Below are positions 17,632 to 26,035 of a stretch of DNA of 26,035 bases, in pieces. The stretch is from Nemertoderma westbladi (lineage: Eukaryota; Xenacoelomorpha; Nemertodermatida; Nemertodermatidae). Position 1 is the stretch's first letter. Every line of letters starts with the position of its first letter. The stretch spans positions 1 through 26,035 of the forward strand of contig JAUCBJ010006015.1 in assembly GCA_032718475.1 (NCBI GenBank). Direction: 5' to 3'. The notes below the pieces were generated by a model. It saw only the letters and a program-made list of their open reading frames with translations, was not told the origin of the DNA and ran no database searches. A program made the position numbers and the translations under genes.

Positions 17632-20126
17632 CACGAAATCGGAATATCCACACCAAGCCATACTAAAAAGGCCACCCCCTAAACCGGAAAATAGATATTT
17701 GCAAACTTGATCAATCTGGTGAAATTACTGTCATAACGGATAATCTTTTGAAATTTAAAGACGTTGAGGAGGCAACTATTAAGCTAACTAAGCTAATTAC
17801 AGACTCCACCGAAGCTTTGAAACAGAATAACCGGAAACATCATAAACCGTGGTTCGATGATGAGTGCAGAATTGTGAAGGCGAACTTATTGGATTATATG
17901 CACACATACAGCACTACGGGTATACCTCAAGATTATTGGAATACCCGTAAACAATATAAAAAACTCATCAAGTCCAAAAGAGAAACATACGAGAACGAGG
18001 CAATACTTAAAAAGATCAAACAGGCGGAAATCACACCATGGTCCCTATTTAAAGATTACACACCTTCTGTCACACCCATTCCCGCTCAACATCTGGAATC
18101 CCATTTCCAGAACCTACTCGGTTGCGAAAACAACCCACCTAACTGCGGAGAAATACCCACCAGGGCTGAAACAGAGTGCAACAATGGTGAATGGTATAAC
18201 AGACCTTTTACCAAGGAGGAAGTCCGAGTGGCTGTTGACGATGCTGCAAACAGAAAGGCCTGCAGACCAGACAGAATATACTATGAGCACATTAAACAGT
18301 CTATACCTCATATCCTTGTTCTACTCACATTGCTATACAATACATGCTTAAATGTTACGAAGCTACCCACGATCTGGCTAGAAAGCATTATAATAATACT
18401 TTACAAGGGAAAAGGTTCAGTAAACAATCCCAACAACTACTGCGGCATTGCACTCCTCAGTGTTCTCTTAAAAACCTTCACAAAACTAATAAATAACCGT
18501 GTCCGACAGTACGTATCCAGACAATTCCCACCAGAGCAATATGGTTTCATCCACGGAAAGTCCACAGCAGAAGGCCATCAAAAACCTCCTCTCAGACATA
18601 GCCAACTCTTTCAAAGCAAACACACCCCACAACTGAGTAACATATGTCGCATTTGTGGATTTTCGTAAGGCCTTTGATTTCGTGAGCCGCGAGAAGCTAC
18701 TCCAGAAATTATATCTACATGGGATAAAGGGGAAGCTATATAATATAGTGAGGGCCTTACTACACAACCGAATTCGTATCTACGACGGGCTCAGTCTATC
18801 TGGTATTATACAGCAACTAAGAGGAGTTCTGCAAGGAGATACGTTCTCGCCTACATGTTTTATCATATTTATCTCCGATCTAGCAGATGCACTACGCCAA
18901 TTAGTATCCTTCCTAAAGTTTACTTTCTATGCGGATGACCTGGTATTCTACTCCAGTATCAGAAACGATATACAACGCGGACTCGATGTGCTATATACCT
19001 GGTGTATCGAAAATGGTATGGAGGTAAACTTAGTTAAAACCAAAATTCTAAAATTCCGAAAAGGCGGGAAATTATGTGACGCTGACCAGTTTATCTATGG
19101 AGGCAACAAAGTCACTATTACCAACTCTTATGAATACCTAGGTGTTACATTACAGCCATCATTATGCTTCATGCAACATATTAAATCCAAAAAGAAAAAA
19201 TCATACTGTATCATAGGATCACTTAATCTATTACATCTCCTCTCCGTTGAAACTGCAATTGAGATATTCAAATCGAAAATATCACCAATGGCAACATACT
19301 CTATGAATGAAATCGCTTCTTATCTGAAATTATCACATCTGCTAGAAATTGATAAAATTAAATCCACCTTCATAAAGCGTATGTTAGGGATACATATATT
19401 GGCATCATCGACGTTAGCTCTGAAACTCGTTGGTGAGAACTCATTCGTTGAAGATATATACTCCAGGTCAACAGACACTTTCGATAGCGACGTTCTAGAA
19501 CTCTATAAAGATCACCGTCGCGAATGAATCGCCAATTTCCAAGCTCAGGGTTTTCTACGCGGACCGGCTTTTTCCTCATCCGTATGGAAATGGCCTGGTC
19601 AAAGGAACAGATCGCATGTTACCAGGACGATGGCTCATGGGTTCCACCACAAACTCTGTCGCACCCCAACCCTGTTCCACAAGTTCTCAGACAGCTGTAT
19701 CTGTCGGTTCTGCGACGGACCTTGCAGGAACCGCTACCATGCTATGGACTGCCCCCTCAGCCCTCCTCTATCGGAACTGTCCCGCTGACTCTCCCATTGA
19801 ATAAACCTTACTCCAACTCTCAACTATACTTATACTTATATTTATTATTTTAATTTAATACATTATTTTAAGCCACACTCAATTTTATATTTTAAATTGA
19901 TTGAACTGATTTTCCACCGCGAAAGAAATTACTGGCCGACATTTTTAATGAATTATGATTTTTTTTAATACTAGTTTAATATGAATATAACTATTTAAGT
20001 TGTCTATATCTTTAATTTAACTATGACTCTGTTTGTATTTGTTCCTACTAATATTCCGTGCCGTTTAATGTCAATTTCTGTGCAGGTATTTCTCGATTTT
20101 GCCCCGATTGGGGGCGTATCTATTAT
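17632..20126 (+). mobile_element. 5'-truncated LINE inserted in the foldback (LINE-2)
   Basis: The left foldback arm is continuous across CCGGTTTTTTAATCTACTCT (read as complement near 15725). In the right arm the matching sequence is split: ...TTCGGTTTTT ends at 17631 and ...AATCTCACTCTGCC resumes at about 20127. The inserted 2.5 kb encodes a partial RT and ends in a TAT/ATT run (20121-20133), a LINE-style microsatellite tail. No endonuclease is present, so the 5' half is missing. Confidence 0.75.
17748..19791 (+). pseudogene. LINE-2 reverse transcriptase with C-terminal zinc finger
   Basis: Frame one (17748-18668) opens without an ATG, at a point consistent with truncation. It holds HHKPWFDDEC, WNTRKQYKKLIKSKR, NYCGIALLSVLLK and QYGFIHGKSTAEG. 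A shift near 18565-18575, plus a TGA in the new frame near 18633, leads into the second frame. That has motif A FVDFRKAFDFV, GVLQGDTFSPTCF and the catalytic FYADDLVFY. It stops at TGA 19525-19527, but the same frame then runs on for ~87 codons and ends with a Cys/His cluster (CICRFCDGPC...RYHAMDC), like the C-terminal finger of several LINE clades. The TGA is therefore a premature stop (a CGA-to-TGA change is likely). Non-functional copy of an APE-type LINE; clade not assigned. Confidence 0.85.
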
Positions 20127-20224
20127 TATTATTAATCTCACTCTGCCATCACCCAGTGCCCGGCGGTGTTGAAATTGACACGCATTGTACAAGCAATAGG
20201 CCTATTGCTCCAAGTTTCCGGCGG

Positions 20225-20690
20225 GCAGTAATGAAGATGGAGTACTGCATTGACTATACTCCTGTAAAACACCTGGCTTCGCATATTGAACGCATCGATA
20301 GTTATAATTGTAAAGATCGCCAGTCTGCGTTTAGGAAATATATTTAAATACAAATCAGGACGAGCACAACGAGGATTATAATGAAGACGAGTACTGCGAT
20401 GACTATACTCATATAAAACACCTGGCTTCGCATATTGAATGCATCGATAGTTATAAAGATCGCAAGTCTGCGTTTAGGAAATATATTTAAATACAAATCA
20501 GGATGAGCACAACGAGGATTATAATGAAGACGAGTACTGCGTTGACTATACTGCTATAAAACACCTGGCCTGGCTTCGCTATTGAAAGCATCGATAGTTA
20601 TAAAGATCGCAAGTCTGCGTTTAGGAAAAAACATTTTAATACAAATAAGGACGAGCGCAACAAGGCTTATAATGAAGACGAGTACTGCGC
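20225..20690 (-). repeat. ~149-bp tandem repeat array, right arm
   Basis: Inverted counterpart of the left-arm array. The landmark ACACCTGGCTTC ends at 20280, 20429 and 20579, so the period is 149-150. Copies are closer to each other here than in the left arm. Each holds GCATCGATAGTTATAAAGATCGC and GTCTGCGTTTAGGAAATAT. Confidence 0.9.
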
Positions 20691-20732
20691 TTTTATTAAA
20701 TTCTAAATTTTAATTTGTGTCTCATAACTGAG

Positions 20733-21240
20733 CCTCGTGCTGCGCGAAGTCCCCACGAACGTGTACCAGTATACATGATCTATAATCACTGCACCGGTAC
20801 CGCGGTAACAGTCAGCAAGTACTGTAAAACACCGAATACAATATGGTATTGCAGTATTGTCTGATTACAGATTCCTGGATTCAGGGATTGAGTACAGGAG
20901 TATAGTACCGGTCAGCCGGTACAGGCAGACAGGCCACAATGGTATTACTGCAATTTCGTAATTTGCCAGAAACCCAGCTGATTTACTCTCCTAGCAACCA
21001 GCTGATGCCAAGCCTAATAATTTTTGGATAGATAAATTTATTATAACTGCAAGACAGCACGCACTGGTGCTGCACGAAGACCCCATGCAAATTAAACTTG
21101 GAAAATTGCTAAACTTTTGCCAGACTAGATATGTACCAAGTTTGGATATATTTTATCGAGATTTGGCTGAGTTATTAACGTTTAAAATTGGACACAACAG
21201 AACAAAAGAACACGTTCGTGGGGACTTCGCAGAGCACAGG
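20733..21240. mobile_element. 508-bp MITE-like element
   Basis: The left end CCTCGTGCTGCGCGAAGTCC (to 20764) is inverted at the right end (21211-21240, GGACTTCGCAGAGCACAGG side), giving imperfect ~30-bp terminal repeats. A similar end occurs in inverted orientation at 14955-14986, just outside the left foldback arm, with GATGGCC in place of GGGGAC. No coding capacity. An ORF at 21067-21336 crosses its end and is not convincing. No clear target duplication. Confidence 0.65.
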
Positions 21241-21244
21241 ACTT

Positions 21245-21476
21245 TGCGCACAAAGTCTGATGAGTTATTTCCAGTGCGGTCCCCCAGAACTTTATTCCCC
21301 AGAGGAAACTCCAGTACTCATTTAGCTACCACTTAAGGATGCAAGGCAGAGATGCGCCCTGGCTGGTCCCTTTAAAGCATTCGTCCCGAAACGAAAACTG
21401 CCTTAGCCCATGTGAGGATCAAACCCACGACCTACGGGAGATGTGAATTCAATACAACCACTAAACCAAGGTGGAA
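21245..21476 (-). mobile_element. tRNA-derived SINE
   Basis: Read on the minus strand the head runs from about 21476. It has an A-box-like TGGTTTAGTGG (complement of 21460-21470) and, about 45 bases on, a B-box-like GTGGGTTTGATCCTC (complement of 21416-21430). A non-tRNA body follows. The B box fits GGTTCGANNCC with the CpG changed to TG, a usual decay. The body's 3' end is uncertain. Confidence 0.65.
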
Positions 21477-21483
21477 CCTGATC

Positions 21484-21720
21484 CTAAACGCAGACTTGCG
21501 ATCTTTATAACTATCGATGCGTTCAATATGCGAATCCAGGTGTTTTATAGGAGTATAGTCAATGCAGTACTCGTCTTCATAATGAGCCTCGTTCTGCTCA
21601 TCCTGTTTTGTATTTAAATATATTTCCTAAACGCAGACTGATGATCTTTAGAACTATCGATGCAATCAATATGCGAAGCCAGGTATGGTTTATAGGAATA
21701 TAATCAACGCAGTACTAAAC
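21484..21720 (+). repeat. Third array of the ~149-bp repeat
   Basis: About 1.6 units in the same orientation as the left-arm array, with landmarks at 21532 and 21674 (142 bp apart). It is detached from the foldback by the MITE-like element and SINE, and may be the remnant of another foldback arm. Confidence 0.85.
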
Positions 21721-22212
21721 AGCTAAATGCAGTCGATGCAGTAATGATATTCAAATAATTAATTTAATTTACCGGTACCCTCTGTTAATGCCTCAGTGTA
21801 AAAACTAGAATACCATATAAAACATAGATTAACATAGAAATAGGCCTACATAGAAATCCAATCAAAAAATAATAAGCCTAATATTTTGAGAAATAAACAC
21901 TTTTGGATATAAGCCTTATTATTGACAATCATTATTAAATCTGTCGTTTAACTAAAGCAATAAATATATTTGTTCTTGTATTTTTATTCCACCGACAGGG
22001 TTGAACGCAATTTACTAGCACATTGTGCTATTCGCGTTTACCCCTTTCCGTAATCGATATTGTTTTTATGACATTAATCAATTTACATATATGATGGATT
22101 ATTTCACTATTAAGTAGCATTTGTAGTGTAACGTAAAAACTTTCTAAAATCCGACGTATTTTGATTAAATTACAGTAACGTAATATGCCTATTCATATTG
22201 GTACACATTAAT
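21721..22212. other. AT-rich spacer
   Basis: About 490 bp of AT-rich sequence without a gene, repeat or structure that I could support. Confidence 0.5.
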
Positions 22213-22214
22213 CC

Positions 22215-22310
22215 ATAGGTGACTCTATTGGCGCAGTGGTCAGATGGTTAACACGTTGGTTACATTACAGGTAGGTTACGAGTTCGAATCCCAGTCGGGA
22301 AATTTGCATT
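22215..22310 (+). mobile_element. tRNA-like SINE head
   Basis: An A box (TGGCGCAGTGG, 22229-22239) and an intact B box (GAGTTCGAATCCC, 22280-22292), about 40 bases apart, match an internal RNA polymerase III promoter. The flanking bases do not form a proper T stem or acceptor stem, so it is a tRNA-derived SINE head and not a working tRNA gene. Where its 3' part ends is unclear. Confidence 0.65.
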
Positions 22311-22332
22311 TCGCTCTGATTGATTAGATAAG

Positions 22333-22500
22333 CCAATGAGGTGCGTACAACATGTGGAACGATGAGTTGGGCCAATCATAGGGCATGGAATATCTTATTG
22401 CTCCAATGTGAGGCCATGGAATGCTCTGGAAGGTTCTAGTGGATTCTATGTCCCAGGTTTGCTATATAAGGGCCGGTTTGCCTTCGGTTATCACACATAT
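22333..22500 (+). promoter_or_regulatory. Promoter-like segment: CCAAT boxes, HSE-like site, TATA box
   Basis: Three CCAAT motifs (22333, 22372, 22403) precede GGAAGGTTCTAG (22428-22439), which contains GAA-nn-TTC as in heat-shock elements, and then TATATAAG at 22463-22470. Initiation would fall around 22493-22500. The sequence after it repeats CTTCGGTTATCAC twice (about 22482 and 22524). No coding exon was recognised downstream before the LINE at 23279. It could be a host promoter, a promoter captured by a repeat, or part of an LTR. Confidence 0.35.
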
Positions 22501-22519
22501 CACTAATGTAAACTAATGA

Positions 22520-23278
22520 TAACTTCGGTTATCACTCCTTATATCTTATTAATTCACTCTTCATTACGTTAATACTTTAGCTTCTTGTTAATCTTACATT
22601 AATTTGTTTGATAAATCTTTTGTAAATTACGCAAATATACTGTAAACTTTGAACATGTATATTTCACCTTGTCCACCATTGGGACGGCCAAACATTTGGA
22701 AGATGGCTGCTTAGACCGTAAGGCCGTCAGCAACGCAGGGAAAGATGTCCACAACATGCTAGCGCCCACATTAGATTAGCCCGCGCGCCCCCTCCCCCCC
22801 TTCGAAATACTCCACCTTGCCATGCAGCGCCCGATTCAGAGGAAGGTAAGACTTTGTTTGACGCCCTTGCCCGCCGTAAGACCTATAGATCAGGGTAAGC
22901 GTGACGCCGTCCTGGGACGCCGCAAAATTTAGGATCAATTAACTTAGACTCAGGCAAAAACCCGTACTAAAAATCCCCGGATTAACCTGTATTCCCTACA
23001 GGTGTGAACTATTGCTGTTCGTCAGTACGCAAGTACACTTTAGGTACAGACAGCATATGTTCCATAATTTAGTGATTTGTAGTACTGACAGTTCGGTACC
23101 GGTTCACTTTGTAGCTTATACATTAGTACCCCCCCCCCCCCCCCCCCCCCCCTGCCTGAGCCCGCGTTACTTGATCAGGCAAGGAGTATTTCTGCTACCG
23201 GCACATGCTTGGCCTAGGGAGGTTTTATTAATATCCTACCGCGCCTTGCCACGTACTGATAGGTATTGCTGCTAACCA
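22520..23278. other. Non-coding stretch with C24 tract
   Basis: About 750 bp without a recognised gene. It includes a 7-bp inverted repeat (GACGGCC near 22692, GGCCGTC near 22724) and a 24-base C run at 23129-23152, after which the sequence approaches the truncated LINE. Confidence 0.5.
23129..23152. repeat. C24 tract
   Basis: Twenty-four C in a row on the plus strand, following cattagta. Confidence 0.95.
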
Positions 23279-24577
23279 CCGCAGCAACAAAATTCTAGAA
23301 TCAAATTGTATACCAGATCAGCTACGTACGTTGAGAGATTGCTCCGTGGAAATCAGAATGGGTTCCGTAAAGGTCGTGGGACCATGGAGCCCATTTTGGC
23401 ACTTAGAAGGATAATTGAAGAGTTATCAAAAAAGAAAGACAGGCATCTGGCTGTTATCTTTGTTGACTTCTTCAAGGCCTTTGATTCAGTCTCTCGCTCA
23501 CGTATGTTCAGCATACTTTCATTATATGGGATTCCTGATGAAATTATTGCAGCAATCAGATCAGTATATGATGGTTCGACAACATTTGTGTCTACTGTTG
23601 ACGGTGACACAGAACCATTTGAAGTGTTATGGGGCGTCCTCCAAGGAGACACACTTGCACCATTCTTGTTCATTATTGTGGTTGACTATGTTCTACGCAT
23701 GTCCTTAGATCATTATAATGATGATGGGGTGATGATAACTCCACCTACTGGCTCCAGAAGTCGAGGAAATCCTGCCAAGTACCTAACTGATCTAGACTTT
23801 GCTGATGACTTAGGAGTACTCTCAGAATCATTAGAGGGAGCCCAACGGCTCCTCAGCTCATTAGAACATGCTGCTTCTAATGTTGGTCTTTTTATTAACT
23901 CCAGAAAGACCAAAATTCTGACAGTTAACTTTGAAAGTCCTCAGCAAGTCTCTGATCGGATGAGCATAAGCTCAAAGGATGGTATGCTTGAGCATGTGGA
24001 CGACTTCTGTTACCTGGGATCATGGATCCGGAAGTCAGGTGAGGACCTTCGAATACGTAAGGGAAAGGCATGGGCAGCCTTGAATAGGCTTTCCAGGATT
24101 TGGAAGTCACCTAGAATTAATCGGAAACTTAAGGTCCGATTATTTAAAGCAGCAGTAGTTCCAGTACTCCTCTACGGGAGTCCATGCTGGGCTCTAACTG
24201 CTGAGGACACCAAATCTCTGGATGGCACATTCACAAGAATGCTACGCCGGGTACATTGTGTCAAGTACAATGCACACATCACCAACCAGACACTATATAA
24301 CATTGGAGGTGTCTCTTTGGTTCCCCCAAGCTTGACACTAGAACAAAATCGCCTCCGCTTTGCAGGACATTGCTTTCGCCGTGAGGACCAGCCAGTGCAT
24401 AATCTTGTACTTTGGCAGCCTCATGGAGTGAATAAGCATGGTGGACAGCCCATGACTTTCTTGAGACGCATCTTAAAGGACACTGGCCTTAAAGATGCGG
24501 ATGATCTAGCAAATTTCATGGGTGATAGGGAGTTGTGGCGGTGCAATTTTGTTGACAAGCCGGCACAGCATTCTTAA
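23279..24577 (+). CDS. LINE-3 reverse transcriptase fragment, open frame
   Basis: An uninterrupted frame of at least 423 codons (the first in-track codon is TTG at 23306; the frame is open upstream to about 23279, reading SRIK). It begins inside the RT at VERLLRGNQNGFRKGRGT. Then come motif A VDFFKAFDSVSRS, GVLQGDTLAPFLF, TDLDFADDLGVLSES (FADD, catalytic Asp pair present), NSRKTKIL and YLGSWI. The C-terminal region has PVLLYGSPCWAL, MLRRVHCVKY and LRFAGHCFRR blocks, common in APE-type LINE proteins. It ends at TAA after DKPAQHS. No endonuclease or fingers precede it, so this is a 5'-truncated copy. The lack of stops suggests a recent insertion. Its protein could not be translated without its start. 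Confidence 0.85.
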   Translation, partial: PQQQNSRIKLYTRSATYVERLLRGNQNGFRKGRGTMEPILALRRIIEELSKKKDRHLAVIFVDFFKAFDSVSRSRMFSILSLYGIPDEIIAAIRSVYDGSTTFVSTVDGDTEPFEVLWGVLQGDTLAPFLFIIVVDYVLRMSLDHYNDDGVMITPPTGSRSRGNPAKYLTDLDFADDLGVLSESLEGAQRLLSSLEHAASNVGLFINSRKTKILTVNFESPQQVSDRMSISSKDGMLEHVDDFCYLGSWIRKSGEDLRIRKGKAWAALNRLSRIWKSPRINRKLKVRLFKAAVVPVLLYGSPCWALTAEDTKSLDGTFTRMLRRVHCVKYNAHITNQTLYNIGGVSLVPPSLTLEQNRLRFAGHCFRREDQPVHNLVLWQPHGVNKHGGQPMTFLRRILKDTGLKDADDLANFMGDRELWRCNFVDKPAQHS

Positions 24578-24695
24578 AAATGCAGCTGCAATGCAGCATG
24601 CCGATCCTAGTAGTAGTAGCTACGTACGGTAGCAATTAACATCTATTTCTTATCTTACTGTACAACCAGAATCTGGTATTTGTGCCGATCACGGG
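24578..24695 (+). other. Probable 3' end of LINE-3
   Basis: After the stop codon the sequence has a short TAG-repeat (agtagtagtag near 24608-24618) that may mark the microsatellite tail of the LINE. No other feature is seen before the candidate LTR. Confidence 0.35.
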
Positions 24696-25456
24696 TGTAG
24701 TTACTAACACCGTAATTGCCCGGTTGAGTTGTGGATAGGAAGGAGAGAGCTTTGATGTCATTTGTAAGTATTAAGCCCTACAGAGCGCGACTAGCTTATT
24801 TTAGTAGCTAGCGCCCGGTATTGTTTCGGTCAAAATTCACTAAAACCTAGTACAACGGAGTACACCAAAATTGTTTTATTCGTAACACACACACACGCCC
24901 TAAAACATATGTACCCTTAGGCTCTACTAGTTATAGCTTACTTTAGGTTACTTTCAGACAGAATCTATTCTGCAGTTTTACGTAGTTTGTAAATTTAGGA
25001 TTAGGATTATTATTTAGTTTATGGAAAGAGGAGTATTTACTTATTAGACTGTTGTTTTGCCTGAGCGACAGTATCGTTACTTTAGGCACGACCCCCTTTT
25101 GACTGATTTAGTACGGTCAGTATTGTTACGCTAGTCTGTTAATCCACTAGCTCGTATATAAACCATATAAATCACACCGCGGCAAGTTTACGGTATTTGG
25201 GTCCGTTAGCGATAGTTAGGATTCGCTGCGCGGGGATTGTTTCCTCGTGAGTTTGGTCTGTCACCGTAGACTGTACATCTGCCTCACCGGTTAGAGGACG
25301 GGTATCCTGTTTTGTCTAGTTCGCCGGGCATTTGACTCGCCCACGTATTAGAATAGACACCAGGCTCTGTTCCTCGCCAGTAGTTGTTCGCGTATTTGTA
25401 TCTGTTTATTTAGACACCCTGGACTGGGATTTAGGTACTAGTGTGTTATAGCTACA
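24696..25456. repeat. Candidate solo LTR
   Basis: A 761-bp segment opens TGTAGTTACTAACAC and closes GTGTTATAGCTACA, imperfect inverted ends with TG...CA. It has a TATATAAA at 25155-25162 with about 290 bp after it, as an LTR promoter would. A run of C (25457-25461) just outside the right end reads as G on the minus strand, like the polypurine tract of the BEL element above; if that is right, the element is on the minus strand and the TATA is in the wrong orientation. No second copy or target duplication is seen. Confidence 0.4.
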
Positions 25457-25510
25457 CCCCCCTCAAAATTTTTATTACTAGCTAGTTTTTGCTATTTCTT
25501 TTTTTTGAAA

Positions 25511-25584
25511 TGTTCTAGAACATGAAATACATTTGAAAAAAAATAATAAAATGTTCTAGAACAAATATTTTTTGTTCTAGAACA
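25511..25584. repeat. Three copies of palindrome TGTTCTAGAACA
   Basis: Identical 12-bp palindromes at 25511-25522, 25552-25563 and 25573-25584. The third sits in a longer near-perfect palindrome (about 25568-25589). Each has TTC-TA-GAA, the tail-to-tail arrangement of heat-shock-element half-sites. Context is A/T-only, so these are the only GC-containing words in the region. Confidence 0.85.
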
Positions 25585-25932
25585 AAAAATTAAAAAATCA
25601 TACAAATTTTATTTTTTGTTACACTAGTGCCGCCACGCCAAACTCCACATTCTAAGGCGAAACATAGGTATCAAGAGGTCAACTTTCGCCCAACAGCTAG
25701 CAGAGTTTAGGTGGAAGATGTTACACAAAGAAAATCCATTTTCTGATCTATTGCATTTGATTAGAAAATATTACCCGCTGCGCGACGTCTGCTAAATAAT
25801 AAATATTACACAGTATGTATTCTAAGCATAAATCATTAATTTATCCTGTAACTATCATTAATTTCTGAAAAATAATGACCTCAATACAGTGAATTTTTAA
25901 TTTTAATTAGCTATTAAAAAAATACTAGCTAA

Positions 25933-25957
25933 CCCCCCCCCCCCCCCCCCCCCCCCC
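25933..25957. repeat. C25 tract
   Basis: Twenty-five consecutive C, then A8. The longest homopolymer in the window; it is a slip-prone site and a possible assembly weak point. Confidence 0.95.
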
Positions 25958-26035
25958 AAAAAAAACCCATTGTAAAAGCTTTTGTGGGATAACTGATTCG
26001 TTTGCCTTGTTGGCCAGTTCCCCCCCAGTCGCTAA

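Larger units (their letters stand above)
14987..20732. mobile_element. Large nested foldback (inverted-repeat) element
   Basis: Left arm 14987-16385 and right arm 16952-20732 are inverted copies once a LINE in the right arm is removed. Matched landmarks are cagttatgag/ctcataactg at the outer ends, the ~149-bp arrays, gcactgggtgatggcagag (15697) with its complement (20142), aggcggccttggtggtgag (15809) with its complement (17532), the TTAACATATTAA-type pair near 16085 and 17237, and ggccgcagtccagcagt with its complement near the loop. Arms are about 1.4 and 1.3 kb and the loop about 570 bp. Long internally repetitive arms recall Foldback/Galileo-type elements. There is no transposase and no clear target duplication. 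Confidence 0.75.
25457..26035. other. AT-rich end region
   Basis: No gene recognised. It contains three 12-bp palindromes (25511-25584), a CCGCTGCGCGACG sequence at about 25776-25789 that resembles the sequence at 20-34 of the window, and a C25 run at 25933-25957 followed by A8. Confidence 0.5.

Noticed and set aside
20004-20353. Short ORFs on both strands across the right foldback arm
   Set aside because: Also appear in the inverted left arm with different interruptions; no domain or codon signal.
15228-20690. CRISPR array
   Set aside because: Repeat units are ~149 bp tandem copies without spacers, in a eukaryotic context.
21067-21336. 89-codon plus-strand ORF
   Set aside because: Crosses the right end of the MITE-like element into SINE body sequence; no family resemblance.
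22215-22310. A genuine tRNA gene
   Set aside because: A and B boxes are present, but the T stem and acceptor stem do not pair.

Overview
This looks like a stretch of an invertebrate animal genome that is mostly transposable elements. Signs of a eukaryote are a GT-AG intron placed exactly inside a conserved protein family, tRNA-derived SINE heads and three separate non-LTR retrotransposons. Signs of a metazoan are a BEL/Pao-type LTR retrotransposon (DUF1759, zinc knuckle and DUF1758 aspartic protease), since that superfamily is known from animals. I cannot name the species. Long C runs (up to 25) recur and all lie on the + strand.

Layout. 1-660: a small unassigned ORF, then a MITE-like element whose interior is a 20-bp minisatellite. 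1007-2102 (-): the only recognisable host gene, two exons of a Tm-1-like ATP-binding (UPF0261) protein; its 3' exons are not visible before the window ends. 2768-6592 (-): a decayed APE-type LINE (LINE-1) with ORF1, endonuclease and reverse transcriptase (RT), cut at its 5' end by the next element. 6593-14710 (-): a BEL/Pao-type element with two LTRs, a poly-G polypurine tract, gag and protease. It has no recognisable RT, RNase H or integrase; in that place are an unknown ORF and tandem repeats.

14711-21720: a nested complex. A giant imperfect foldback (arms about 14987-16385 and 16952-20732) carries arrays of a ~149-bp tandem repeat and was split by a 5'-truncated LINE (LINE-2, 17632-20126) inserted in the right arm. 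A ~0.5-kb MITE-like element adjoins the foldback and has a relative in its loop. A third array of the tandem repeat and a tRNA-derived SINE follow.

21721-26035: AT-rich spacer, a second SINE head beside a promoter-like segment (CCAAT boxes, TATA), a 5'-truncated LINE (LINE-3) with an uninterrupted 423-codon RT ORF, a candidate LTR, and an AT-rich stretch with three identical 12-bp palindromes.

Except for the Tm-1-like gene, the coding sequences belong to selfish elements, most of them broken. There is no operon or host pathway here; the story is nested insertion, inverted duplication and minisatellite growth inside element termini. All coordinates and alignments were made by eye.
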